Shown here in pieces: positions 42,471-52,009 of a stretch of 64,000 bases of DNA. The stretch comes from JAICLK01 sp963810525 (GTDB lineage Bacteria > Patescibacteriota > Saccharimonadia > Saccharimonadales > UBA4665). A program made the translations under genes and the position numbers. The notes below the pieces were generated by a model. It did not search any database. It was not told where the DNA came from and worked only from the letters and a program-made list of their open reading frames with translations. Position 1 is the stretch's first letter; each line of letters begins with the position of its first letter. Location of the stretch: contig CAWENB010000001.1 in NCBI GenBank assembly GCA_963810525.1, positions 62,001 through 126,000 of the forward strand, in the 5' to 3' direction.

Positions 42471-44290
42471 TTGTAGCCGCTCTGATTATTGCATGTCATT
42501 ATAGCCCCTCTTCGGGCTGATGATAAGTCGTTACACTTTAAATCATGCATAAAGCGTAATGAGCGGTGTAGCTGGAAGTACGAAGTCTTTTCAATGCATC
42601 ACTCTTCAATAAACCCGCCCGATTGATGTTGCCAGAGCCTGGCGTAGGTGCCGCCCGAGCCCAAAAGCTCCTGGTGCGTGCCTTGTTCGATGAGCCTGCC
42701 ATTTTCAAGTACGACAACCCGATCCATGTGCTGAATGGTACTTAAGCGGTGGGCGATGACGATGGCGGTGCGGTCGTGCAGTAGCCCCGCGAGTGCCTTT
42801 TGGATCAGCCGTTCGCTCTCGGAGTCAAGGGCGCTGGTGGCTTCGTCGAGCATGAGCAATGGGGCGTCTTTCAGGATTGCTCGTGCAATAGCAATACGTT
42901 GCCGCTGGCCGCCGGAAAGCTTCACGCCACGCTCGCCGACCAGCGTATCATATCCGTCCGGTAGCTCGCGGATGAATCTGTCGGCCTGAGCGTGCTTAGC
43001 GGCCGCGATGATTTCATCCTTAGTAGCGTCCGGCCGGCCATAGGAAATGTTTTCGCGTATACTCCGGTGGAAAATCGCCGTATCCTGAGGCACATACGCG
43101 ACTAAATCAGTCAGGTCACGGCTATCAACTGCCTTTCCGTCAAGCAGAAGCTGGCCACGCGCGACCGGATAATAGCCGAGCAACAGCTTGAGTAGTGTCG
43201 ATTTGCCGCCACCGCTGTGGCCGACGATACCGATTTTTTCGCCGCATTTGATGGTCAAGCTAATGTCACTCAAAACCTGTAGGTCTGGTTTGTCGGGATA
43301 GGCGAATGACAATCGATGTAGCGTAAGTTCACGTTTGAAGCTTGGTTTCGGCCGGCTTTCGACCAGGGTGTCTTCATTGAATATATTGCGTTCGCCGAAT
43401 AGATACCGGTAGGCTTCTTCGATACCTGCCACTTTTATATTGACTTGGGCGATGTTCCATACGACCTGCCAAATAAAGTTGGAAAACAGCACGATCGCCG
43501 TCAGAAAGGTAGTGACCTGAGCCAGGCTGATTTGCCCGTGCAGGTACAAGAACACATTCAAAATGAAGGTGCTCGGCCAGATGATCCACCGTACGAACAG
43601 GCTCATGCAGCCCCAGAACAGGATGCTCGTGAAATATGACTTTTTCGAGGCCGCAATGACCCGGCGGCGTTTATCTCGCAGCCGAGTAGTTTCTCGTTGC
43701 TCGCTTCCAAAGGCTTTGACGCTGACAAAATTGGCAATCGCGTCGACGACGTAGCCTTCGACCGTCGACCGTTCATCGGCAGAAGTGCGCTCAGTAGCCA
43801 CCGCGGCAACGGCCAGCTTACGCCCGGCAATAAACATAAGCAGCAGCGAAACTAGAAATATGACGCCGGTCATGATGTTGACCGTGAACATCGTTGCGGT
43901 AATAATCGGCATGGCGACGATCAGGTTGACATATTCATAGTGAAAGTTATTGAACAGGTCACGGAAGTCGCGGCCGAGACTATTGGCGTAACTGCTAATT
44001 TTGCCGGTAAAGTTGTTTACGAAGTAGTTGTAGCTGTGCTGGAGTACATTCACGAACACGATGTTGTCAAATTCGAACGACGCTGCCATGAGCAAACGCA
44101 AATACAAAATTTCAGCCGTTCGCCACAATATATCGTGGCCGACGCTGGCAATGATGAGTACGCCCGTCCAAACAATCGCGCCATGGTCGTGATGGGCTGT
44201 CAGGTTGAGTGTCAGCTTGCCGATGAGCCAAGGAATGAGCGTAATGACGATATCGGCCATCGCGAAAACGGCGGCGGTCATCCAAAATGC

Positions 44291-45379
44291 GGCTTAATAA
44301 CAAAAACTGGTTGCTGCTAGCGCTTTAAGACGGACAGATTTCTTTGTCATTGTTTTCGTTATTCTTGTAAGTACCAACTAAACAAGGAGTAACGAAGATG
44401 ACTCGAAAGAGCTGTCCGTCTTGCTATTGTACCAACGTAAAGAAAAACGGTGTGAGGAACGGTCTACAGCGCTACGTCTGTCGTACCTGCCGTCGGTCAT
44501 GGAGCAGTAAAGGCCGCCCTGGCCGTAAGCGAGCTACCCTATGGCACCAGTATGCCTTTGACGGTCGTACCGTGAACAGCTTGGCTAAAGAATACCGGAA
44601 AAGTACCGGTTGCATCCGCGCTCAACTCAATGGCTACAGCCCGCCACGCATCATCCAGAAACCGCGTACCGTAGCCGTCATAATGGATGTTACCTACTTT
44701 GGGGACTGGGGCCTCCTGGTTGTTATTGACCCATATGCAGTGGCGACGCTTGGTGAGAATACGGTGCTGTATTACGCCACGGTAGACGGGACAGAACGCA
44801 CCGTAGATTATGAGGTTGCAACAGATACGATTGAAGCAATGGGCTACAGTATCCTGGCGGTCACCATTGACGGCAGACGAGGCGTACGGACTATGCTGGA
44901 GGGCAAAGGCATACCGGTCCAGCATTGCCAGTTTCACCAGCTTATGACCATCACTCAATGTCTGACCAAGAAGCCACGACTGACGCAAAATATTGAGTTA
45001 CGAGCGCTTGCCTTAACGCTCGCTCGGACAGACGAACTAACGTTTGAGGATGCACTCGCTGGTTGGTACAAGAAACATGGGGCATGGCTCAAGGAGCGTG
45101 ATCCGGTCACCAAAAGATATGCCCATGAGCGTACCAGAAGAGCTTATTTTTCCTTGTGTCGCAACCTACCATATCTGTTCACCTACCAAGCCGATTACAT
45201 ACAGGAAAGTGGCATACGAGTAGCCAACACAACGAGCCCATTAGACGGAAGATTCGGCGTCTGGAAAGACAAGCTCATACCCCACCGTGGAGCCTCAAAA
45301 CAACGAATAATTACGATCCTCTGGAGTTTCTTCTCTAGAAAAACAGATTAGAGTAGACACCAGAATTTGGTGTTAAGCC
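44291..45379 (+). mobile_element. Insertion sequence, copy 2 (1089 bp, IS256-like)
   Basis: Same length and ends as copy 1, in the opposite orientation. The flanking 8-bp repeat is CAAAATGC at 44283-44290 and 45380-45387. It is inserted in the 5' end of an ABC exporter gene, antisense to it. Confidence 0.93.
44398..45351 (+). CDS. Transposase, IS256-like (IS1249 type), copy 2
   Basis: The 317-residue protein is identical to the one encoded at 8879-9832, including the N-terminal zinc-ribbon and the catalytic acidic residues. Identity of a complete reading frame with intact ends and a target duplication indicates recent movement and probable activity. Confidence 0.85.
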   Translation: MTRKSCPSCYCTNVKKNGVRNGLQRYVCRTCRRSWSSKGRPGRKRATLWHQYAFDGRTVNSLAKEYRKSTGCIRAQLNGYSPPRIIQKPRTVAVIMDVTYFGDWGLLVVIDPYAVATLGENTVLYYATVDGTERTVDYEVATDTIEAMGYSILAVTIDGRRGVRTMLEGKGIPVQHCQFHQLMTITQCLTKKPRLTQNIELRALALTLARTDELTFEDALAGWYKKHGAWLKERDPVTKRYAHERTRRAYFSLCRNLPYLFTYQADYIQESGIRVANTTSPLDGRFGVWKDKLIPHRGASKQRIITILWSFFSRKTD

Positions 45380-45449
45380 CAAAATGCCGTCTTGAAGCGC
45401 TTAATGTAACTGACGAACGCTCGGAGTGACGGATAGTTTCGCAGCATAG

Positions 45450-47222
45450 TTACTCCTCGATAAACCCGCCCGATTGATGTTGCCAGAGCTTGGCGTAGGT
45501 ACCGTCCCGCTTGAGAAGCTCAGTGTGCGAGTCTTGCTCAATAATCCGGCCGTTCTCAAGCACGACGATGCGGTCCATTTTTTGAATAGTGCTTAAACGG
45601 TGGGCGATCACAATGGCCGTGCGGCCTTCCATGAGTTGTTTGAGGCCGGCCTGAATCAAACGCTCACTTTCGGAGTCGAGCGCTGAAGTCGCCTCGTCGA
45701 GTACCAGTATCGGCGCGTCTTTCAGGATTGCTCGTGCAATAGCAATACGTTGCCGCTGGCCGCCGGAAAGTTTCACGCCACGCTCGCCGACCAGTGTCTC
45801 GTAGCCCTGCGGCAACTGCTTGATGAAACCGTCGGCGTGGGCTTTTTGGGCGGCGGCCGAAATTTCCTTATCATCGGCATCAGGTTTGCCGTACGCGATG
45901 TTCTCGAGAATAGAACGGTGGAATAGCAGCGGCTCCTGCGGTACGTACGCGATTTGCGAACGCAGGTCGTCCTGTGTGATATGCGCGATGTTTTGCTCAT
46001 CGATCAAAATCTCACCGCCGTCAATATCGGAAAAACGCAGCAGCAAACGGGTAAACGTTGTCTTGCCTGATCCGGAATGCCCGACCAAGCCGATCTTCTC
46101 ACCCGGCTTTATGGTGAGACTCAGACTCTCGAACAGCGCGTCGTCGGCACCGCTATGCGTGAAAACGACGTCACGAAACTCAATGCCGCCGGCTTTGCAT
46201 CGACACGGCTCTGGCCGGGCGGGATCACGTACTTCCGGTTTTCGAGACAGAATGTCGATCATTTCGCTGGCGTCGCCGAACGATCGATTGTAGTTACGCA
46301 GCGCGTTGTTGCTGAAGGTGAACAGCTGGCTGGCGATGCTGCTGGTGTAATTGAAAATCAGGAAGGCGGTTGCTAAATTGGCACCGAATGATACTACGCT
46401 CAACACGGCTACTTCCAGCGCAATAGCTGACATGATGCCGGTTACGCTGCTGAGGAACAGCTGCTGGCGCTGAAAGGCGTACATCATATGTATGAGCTTG
46501 CGGTAGGTGTCGTCGGTGGCGGCTGCAAAACGATGGTTTTCTTCCTGTTCGCGGGCAAAGCTCTTTATCGCCATGACATTAGTCAGGGCGTCCGCCAGTA
46601 CACCGGTCTGCCGGCTTTCGGCGTTCGACACCTCCACGCCGCGTTTACGGACGCGGCTGCTCACGATGAACGAAATAATTATGTAGAGAATCGAAAACGT
46701 AAGCAGTAAGACGCTATAAAGCGGCGACCGAAACCACATGACCGTACCCACAAATACCAGCCCGATGAGGAGCGGCGCCACTTGGAATAATGTAGTGTCG
46801 GCTAAACGAACATACGCACTCGATAATTTGCTCGTGGCCGAAACTAATGATCCGGCAAACTGGTTGGCATGGAAGTCGGCACTCATGTTCACGAGGTGAT
46901 TGAAAACTTCCTGATTGATCGATCGCTCGACTTTACCTTCGAGCCGCCAATAGAACATGTCAAAGATACGCCACAACAGCGTGCCGCCGATGAGCGAGAG
47001 AATTAAGTACAGGATTAACAAACTGCCAAAATCAGCCCACATGTGGTGCGGTGAATAATCGTGTTTACTCAGTCGATTCAGTATCGCCGCCAATACGAGT
47101 GGCGGCACATAGCTATTCACTAATGTGTTAATGGGCAGAATTATCACTGTCGGGATGAAAAATTTCGGAAAACGGCGCAGGTGCGGCCAATAGTAACGGA
47201 AGGTTTTTTGTGCGGTATTCAT
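45450..47222 (-). CDS. ABC exporter, first of the array
   Basis: The predicted protein has 590 residues. The membrane domain (about 20-320) is followed by Walker A GHSGSGKTTF, Q-loop AYVPQEPLLF, signature LSGGQRQRIAIARAIL, Walker B ILVLDEATSALD and the shared tail LWQHQSGGFIEE. GCAGGAGA lies upstream of the ATG. This gene opens the array. A stretch of about 75 nt around the signature motif is almost identical to the gene at 42599 (about 42865-42943 against 45714-45792), which suggests gene conversion between the paralogues. Confidence 0.9.
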   Translation of the reverse strand: MNTAQKTFRYYWPHLRRFPKFFIPTVIILPINTLVNSYVPPLVLAAILNRLSKHDYSPHHMWADFGSLLILYLILSLIGGTLLWRIFDMFYWRLEGKVERSINQEVFNHLVNMSADFHANQFAGSLVSATSKLSSAYVRLADTTLFQVAPLLIGLVFVGTVMWFRSPLYSVLLLTFSILYIIISFIVSSRVRKRGVEVSNAESRQTGVLADALTNVMAIKSFAREQEENHRFAAATDDTYRKLIHMMYAFQRQQLFLSSVTGIMSAIALEVAVLSVVSFGANLATAFLIFNYTSSIASQLFTFSNNALRNYNRSFGDASEMIDILSRKPEVRDPARPEPCRCKAGGIEFRDVVFTHSGADDALFESLSLTIKPGEKIGLVGHSGSGKTTFTRLLLRFSDIDGGEILIDEQNIAHITQDDLRSQIAYVPQEPLLFHRSILENIAYGKPDADDKEISAAAQKAHADGFIKQLPQGYETLVGERGVKLSGGQRQRIAIARAILKDAPILVLDEATSALDSESERLIQAGLKQLMEGRTAIVIAHRLSTIQKMDRIVVLENGRIIEQDSHTELLKRDGTYAKLWQHQSGGFIEE

Positions 47223-47389
47223 GGGGCGCCTGTCTCCTGCAGGGCTCAGGTTTATAATGATTAGTAAGCGTTTGCTTGTAGTTTTGGTTAAACGTTCGTT
47301 TTAAGAAGGGAAGTTAGCGCACCGCAAAGGCGGTATCAGTACCAACTGTCTGGATAGAAATTATCATTTTTGGCCGCCTCCGGGTTATA

Positions 47390-47466
47390 TTGCTAAATAA
47401 TGAAGAAAATTGTATACTAATTTGAAAGTATTTGCAACCACAAAGTTGTTAGCGGAGTGTGGATAA
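47390..47466 (+). promoter_or_regulatory. Promoter of 47473 with exact DnaA-box 9-mer
   Basis: TTGCTA (47390-47395), 17 nt, TATACT (47413-47418). TGTGGATAA (47458-47466), the complement of TTATCCACA, lies 6 nt before ATG 47473, between the transcription start and the start codon. The rest of the 250-nt divergent gap shows nothing else recognisable. Confidence 0.5.
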
Positions 47467-47472
47467 GTCGAG

Positions 47473-48996
47473 ATGAATCATAATGCGCCTGCGAGTCATG
47501 GTGAGAGCTGGCCTGCCGACAGCAAGGATGAAATCCCCACGCCCAAAAAAAAGAGAAGAAACAGGCGCAGCGGCAAGCGTAAGTCACGTACGGCCAGCGT
47601 ATCCATAAAGTCTGCCGAATTCAATCCGGATCGTCCGCGGGAATACAGTGCCAAGAAATTAAGTGAGGCCGTTATCTGGGCGCGTGACGCCGATCGTCTC
47701 GGGGATGATAACCGGCCGCTGATTCCTAATGAACGTCAACCGGCTCAATACGCGACCGAAGCCGAACAGGTGCAGGTCATCGATCACTCTGAAGATGCAG
47801 ACCGGGTGCGGGCAGAGGTTACGCCGCCGATTGTTAGCCAGCAGAATGCGCTGCAATCCGCACCTGCAAAAGAGCGCGAATGGGCCGCCTTTGACCACCC
47901 GCAGCGCGCCGATCACGAGCCGCCTCGCACCCAGGAGCGCCAGTATTTTTGGAATCAGGCTGATGTATACTCATCCGGCGATCATGATATGTTGCCGTCC
48001 GTTGCCGGTGACCAGGCGGCGCAAGGTGAGCTCACCCAAACGTCTGTCAGGCGTCAGGAGATGCCGGTCGTCGCGGCGCTCGATAACGCGGTAAATCCAA
48101 ACCTTCCGCAAGATACGTTCCCCATGGGAAACAATTCGGAAAAAGTCTCCGCCCAAAACGAGCATGATGAAACGCGATCCAAGGCGGAAATTATGTCTCG
48201 ACGAAGCAATAAGCGTGCAGTACAATCGCAGGAAATGGAAGCTAAGCCCCTTCAGCCAGCCGCAGCCGAAGCGTTTTCCGGCGATCGGCAGTACGCGGAA
48301 GAAGTGGTCGCGACCAATGATGAGCCTGGCCCAGATGCAGATGTTTTACCGACTGAGCCGATTGCTACCGGCATGCCACCCGAAGCTGCGCCACCACTCA
48401 CCAGTCTTGATGATTTACTAGCAGAACACTTACCCGGACCTTCGCCCGCTGAAAACATGGAGTACGCACCAGGCAAACTCGAGCGGCCAGGATCTGAAGT
48501 AGAGCAATCGGTTCAGGGGACGGTCGAGCACAGTATGCAGCGCTCGGAATTGCTTGATCTGGCCCGTACCATCCGGGTCGACGGTGTGAGCGTATATGAA
48601 ATTTTCACCGCTCGGCGAATTGACGAAGAAGGCTTGCGTCGCATCATCGTCGCCTACTTGCGCGGCGACGAACTTAGGCAGCTTATCACGAACGAGGTCA
48701 TTCGCCAGCAGATGAGATTTGAACGTGATCCGCATTTGCGCGACATGCCAGTCAACGCAGCCGACCGGCAGAAAGCCAAACCAGGTGCTACTAAGAAGTT
48801 CAAGGATCGCACCAAATCTATACTGGATAAAGATCGCGCCAAAGACCGCACCATTAGGGTCGCCGAAATTACGCAGGATATACTCGAGCGTTCACACGAA
48901 TATTTGCACGAAAATCCCAAAGCCGGACGTAACTTTGGCATTATCGCGATTGTCATTATCTACTTCGCCATTCTCATTATCGCGCTCATGCGGTAA
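47473..48996 (+). CDS. Tail-anchored protein with long disordered region
   Basis: The predicted protein has 507 residues. The N-terminus is Lys/Arg-rich (KKKRRNRRSGKRKSR), and residues 60-340 are Pro/Gln/Glu-rich and probably disordered. A helical domain follows from about 355 (RSELLDLARTIRVDGVSVYEIFTARRIDEEGLRRII, then RGDELRQLITNEVIRQQMRFERD). A basic helix and one C-terminal membrane segment (IIAIVIIYFAILIIAL) end the protein. I do not recognise a family. The layout suggests a membrane-tethered cytoplasmic scaffold. It is 17 nt before trhO and may be co-transcribed. Confidence 0.6.
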   Translation: MNHNAPASHGESWPADSKDEIPTPKKKRRNRRSGKRKSRTASVSIKSAEFNPDRPREYSAKKLSEAVIWARDADRLGDDNRPLIPNERQPAQYATEAEQVQVIDHSEDADRVRAEVTPPIVSQQNALQSAPAKEREWAAFDHPQRADHEPPRTQERQYFWNQADVYSSGDHDMLPSVAGDQAAQGELTQTSVRRQEMPVVAALDNAVNPNLPQDTFPMGNNSEKVSAQNEHDETRSKAEIMSRRSNKRAVQSQEMEAKPLQPAAAEAFSGDRQYAEEVVATNDEPGPDADVLPTEPIATGMPPEAAPPLTSLDDLLAEHLPGPSPAENMEYAPGKLERPGSEVEQSVQGTVEHSMQRSELLDLARTIRVDGVSVYEIFTARRIDEEGLRRIIVAYLRGDELRQLITNEVIRQQMRFERDPHLRDMPVNAADRQKAKPGATKKFKDRTKSILDKDRAKDRTIRVAEITQDILERSHEYLHENPKAGRNFGIIAIVIIYFAILIIALMR

Positions 48997-49013
48997 GTTA
49001 TTACTTATTCGAC

Positions 49014-49874
49014 ATGCAAAAGATAATCTTATATTACAAATTTGTACCATTAGCCGATCCGGCAATGACTATGCGCTGGCAGAAAGAACTGTGTGGCCGG
49101 CTGCATTTGCGCGGCCGAGTCATTGTGAGCAAGCATGGGATAAACGGCACGCTGGGGGGCGAAGTTGATGATGTCAAAGCGTACGTTCGGGAAATGAACC
49201 GCACGCCAGAATTTAAAAGAATCGAATACAAGTGGAGCGACGGGGTCAGGGACGATTTTCCCAAACTGAGCGTCAAGGTCCGCAGTGAGCTGGTGACGCT
49301 AGCCTCGGACGAACCGTTTGATCCGTTCGACCGCGGCACACCGCTGCGGCCGGAAGCCTGGCATGAGTTTATACAGGCACACCCGGATGCGACGGTTTTT
49401 GACGTGCGTAACGATTACGAATCGGACATCGGCGCGTTCAAAGGTGCGATCAAACCCAAGATAAAAACATTCAAGCAAGTTAAAGCGGAGGTCGAAAAGC
49501 TGCCCAAAGACAAACCGGTGCTGACCTACTGTACCGGCGACATCCGTTGCGAGTACCTCAGCGCTTACATGAAGCACAAAGGATTTAAGGACGTATACCA
49601 CCTCGACGGCGGCATCGTCAAATACGGCGAAACCTACGGCGATGACGGACTCTGGGAAGGCAAATGCTACGTGTTCGACAAACGCATGAAGCTCAATTTT
49701 TCGGTTGCTGGAACGGATATCGGTACCTGCGTGCATTGTGGCGAAAAAACTAGCAGGCAAGTGAACTGCGCCGACGCTAGCTGCAACCGCCAGTTTGTAG
49801 TCTGTAAGAAATGTAGCCAGGCGCACAGGACGGCGTGCGAACGCCATGCGAGCAGCGGTACAATAGTAGAGTGA
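49014..49874 (+). CDS. trhO: tRNA uridine(34) hydroxylase TrhO (rhodanese-like)
   Basis: The predicted protein has 286 residues. The N-terminal UPF0176 domain has YYKFVPLADP and VSKHGINGTLGG. The rhodanese domain has VFDVRNDYESDIGAFKGAI and the active-site loop YCTGDIRCE with Cys173. LDGGIVKYGE follows, and the C-terminal Cys-rich part (CVHCGEKT, CADASCN, CKKC) may bind zinc. TrhO hydroxylates U34 of tRNAs using O2. Together with mnmA this is the second U34 modification gene in the window. Its stop overlaps the uvrC start. Confidence 0.9.
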   Translation: MQKIILYYKFVPLADPAMTMRWQKELCGRLHLRGRVIVSKHGINGTLGGEVDDVKAYVREMNRTPEFKRIEYKWSDGVRDDFPKLSVKVRSELVTLASDEPFDPFDRGTPLRPEAWHEFIQAHPDATVFDVRNDYESDIGAFKGAIKPKIKTFKQVKAEVEKLPKDKPVLTYCTGDIRCEYLSAYMKHKGFKDVYHLDGGIVKYGETYGDDGLWEGKCYVFDKRMKLNFSVAGTDIGTCVHCGEKTSRQVNCADASCNRQFVVCKKCSQAHRTACERHASSGTIVE

Positions 49875-51381
49875 ATCAAAGTTGAAGCAAAGTTACAGAG
49901 CTGCCCAGAGAGCCGGGCGTGTATTTTCATAAAGACAAAAGCGGCGAGATTATTTATGTTGGCAAGGCGGCAGTCTTACGCAACCGGGTGCGGCAATATT
50001 TTCAGAAGTCGCGGACTCGCGATCCAAAGACCGAGGCGCTGGTAGCCGAGATCGATGACACCGACTGGATGGTAGTGGATAGCGAAATCGAAGCGCTGTT
50101 CCTGGAGGCCGAAATGATCCGCCGCTACATGCCGCGCTACAATATTCTGTTGCGCGATGACAAATCGATGAGCTACATCCGCATCGATTACGACAGCGAT
50201 TATCCCGACGGTGATGACCACGCGGCGACCGCTCGATGACGGCGCCAGATATTTTGGTCCGTACTTCAGCACGTCAGTGTTCGTCAGGCGCTCAAGAGTT
50301 TACGTCGGATTTTTCCGTTTGCTACCGGCGAATCTCCAGGCCAAAAGCGGGCTACGCTGTACTACCATCTCGGCCTCGATCCCGGACTAGAGGAAGGGAG
50401 AACGAGTCTGGAAGAATACCGTAGCTAACCTGCGAAAGCTCATGGCGGTGATCGAAGGCAAGCGTACGAGCATAGAGAGAGAAGTAGGAACGAGAAATGA
50501 AGCGGCTGCTAAGGCATCGGAGTTTGAAAAGGCAGCTAAACTCCGCAACCAGTTGTTTAGCATTACAAAACTTAACGACGACAAGTAATATTTAGCGACA
50601 AAGAGTTCTTGGATATCAGCAAAGACCATGCGTTAAATGAATTAGTTAACTTGTTAAGTATAGACAAATTCCCACGTCGCATCGAGGGTTACGACATCTG
50701 CTCATATGCAAGGTACGAACGTCGTCGCCAGTATGGTCGTCTTCACTAACGGCGTTAGCAACAAAGGCGAATACCGAAAATTCAAAACCAAAATCCAACA
50801 GAACAACGACTTCTATAATATGAATGAGACTATCGGCCGTCATTCAGTGAAAACAATATTAAGGCATGGGGTATGCCTGATTTGGTGTTAATTGACGGTG
50901 GCAAAGGGCAGCTCGACGCCGCAATACGGGCACGCGATGATATAGGTTGCTCCAAGATTCCATTTGTCGGACTTGCCAAGCGAGAAGAACAAATCGTCAT
51001 TCAAAAAGCCACCTCGAACGTCAATCTTGACGAGCGGAAGTTATATAGTCTAGGCGGCTTTGCAACTGAAAGCGATGATTTTATACTCCTCAATGTGCCG
51101 CACAATACCAATCTCGTGAAGCTGTTGCAGCGTATTCGTGATGAATCGCACCGTTTCGCCGTGTCGTATCATCGGTGTTGAAAGTCAAAGCCCAAACCGC
51201 CAGCATGCTCGACGACATTCCGACCATCGGCCCGGCGACGCGCAAAAAACTCATCAAAACATTCGGTTCCCTGCGTGGCGTCACTCAGGCACGTGACTGG
51301 GAGCTCGAGAAAGTCGTCGGCGCCAAAAAGGCGACCATCCTGCGCCAATACTTACGGTCGCAGCGTAAAAATACTGATTAA
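49871..51381 (+). pseudogene. uvrC: Excinuclease subunit C with about ten single-base indels
   Basis: All UvrC parts occur in order across shifting frames. They are the GIY-YIG domain (GVYFHKDKSGEIIYVGKAAV), DDGARYFGPYFS, VRQALKSLRRIFPFATG, the UVR motif EFEKAAKLRNQL, the RNase H-like part (NVVASMVVFTNG, DLVLIDGGKGQLDAA), and the C-terminal helix-hairpin-helix pair (DDIPTIGPATRKKLI). Frame changes are needed near 49879, 49890 and 49901 (three losses), 50207 (gain), 50277 (loss), 50426 (gain), 50583 (loss), 50700 (gain), 50841 (loss) and 51170 (loss). GTG 49871 follows TACAAT (49859-49864) at leaderless distance. The product would be truncated early. As in uvrA, protein similarity between lesions is high. 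Confidence 0.85.
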
Positions 51382-51440
51382 TTTCCATTGAGGTCTGACT
51401 CTGATACGGTGACGGTAATTACTGGCGGTCCACGGATACT

Positions 51441-51997
51441 ATGGGTAAAGGGATTAGCGAACGCGGAAGAATCGGCATTCATATAAACCGGACCAGCGAG
51501 CTGGTGCTAGGCGGACTTGGGATTTTCGCTGTTAGCGCCGGCGCCGGCGCTATTGGCATGATGCTTATCGCTGGCCCCAACGCGACAAAAAATTGCGAGG
51601 CGGCTTGGGCCAATCCCCGGCAGATCGGATCGGTTATCATAAGCGCCGCGCAGGCCAAAAAAAAATTATTGCCGGCCCGGAAAACACCGATGCAATTGCT
51701 GAAATCAATCCGAATTTGGCTGCACTCCTGGCGTTTATTCCCGGAATTAAGTTGATTACAGTTAGCGGCGTTGGCGTGCCGGGAGAAGTTGAGGATGCAA
51801 GGGATATGGTGTTTAACTGGCGGGTTGTCCAAGAGACCGGAACGGTTGCTCGTGTCTTGACGCAAGCTGAAAGACTTAATGCTGATTATGTCCGGAGCAC
51901 CGTGCTCTCGAGAAGTGACTTACCGCCCGGCGACATTACCGTAGCGGTATCGCAGCCGCAAACCTGCAATGCCCCGCCAGACCCCCGGTCGCAGTGA
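51441..51997 (+). pseudogene. Anchored hypothetical protein with frameshift at an A9 run
   Basis: The first frame (51441 on) gives a short basic start, one membrane helix (LVLGGLGIFAVSAGAGAIGMMLIAG) and a soluble part up to IISAAQAKK. At the run of nine A (51657-51665) the frame must change by -1 (or +2). The second frame then continues KIIAGPENTDAIAEINPNLA to the stop at 51997. Joined, the protein is about 185 residues with two Cys. The run could be a sequencing or replication slip, or a site of transcriptional slippage that restores the frame in some mRNAs. No family recognised. Confidence 0.55.
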
Positions 51998-52009
51998 ACG
52001 GCGCCAGAA

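Larger units (their letters stand above)
42599..45447 (-). pseudogene. ABC exporter, second of the array, split by IS copy 2
   Basis: Without the IS and one copy of the 8-bp target repeat, the frame runs from ATG 45447. The first 23 codons (MLRNYPSLRAFVSYIKRFKT, then AFW) would join directly to the ATG at 44281. That ATG starts the rest: 560 residues with membrane helices, Walker A GHSGGGKSTL, LSGGQRQRIAIARAIL, LLMLDEATSALD and the tail LWQHQSGGFIEE. The ATG lies 10 nt from the IS end, so a slightly shortened protein may still be made from a promoter in or near the IS. The original ATG was 2 nt after the stop of the upstream exporter, so the insertion breaks a coupled pair. Confidence 0.85.
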
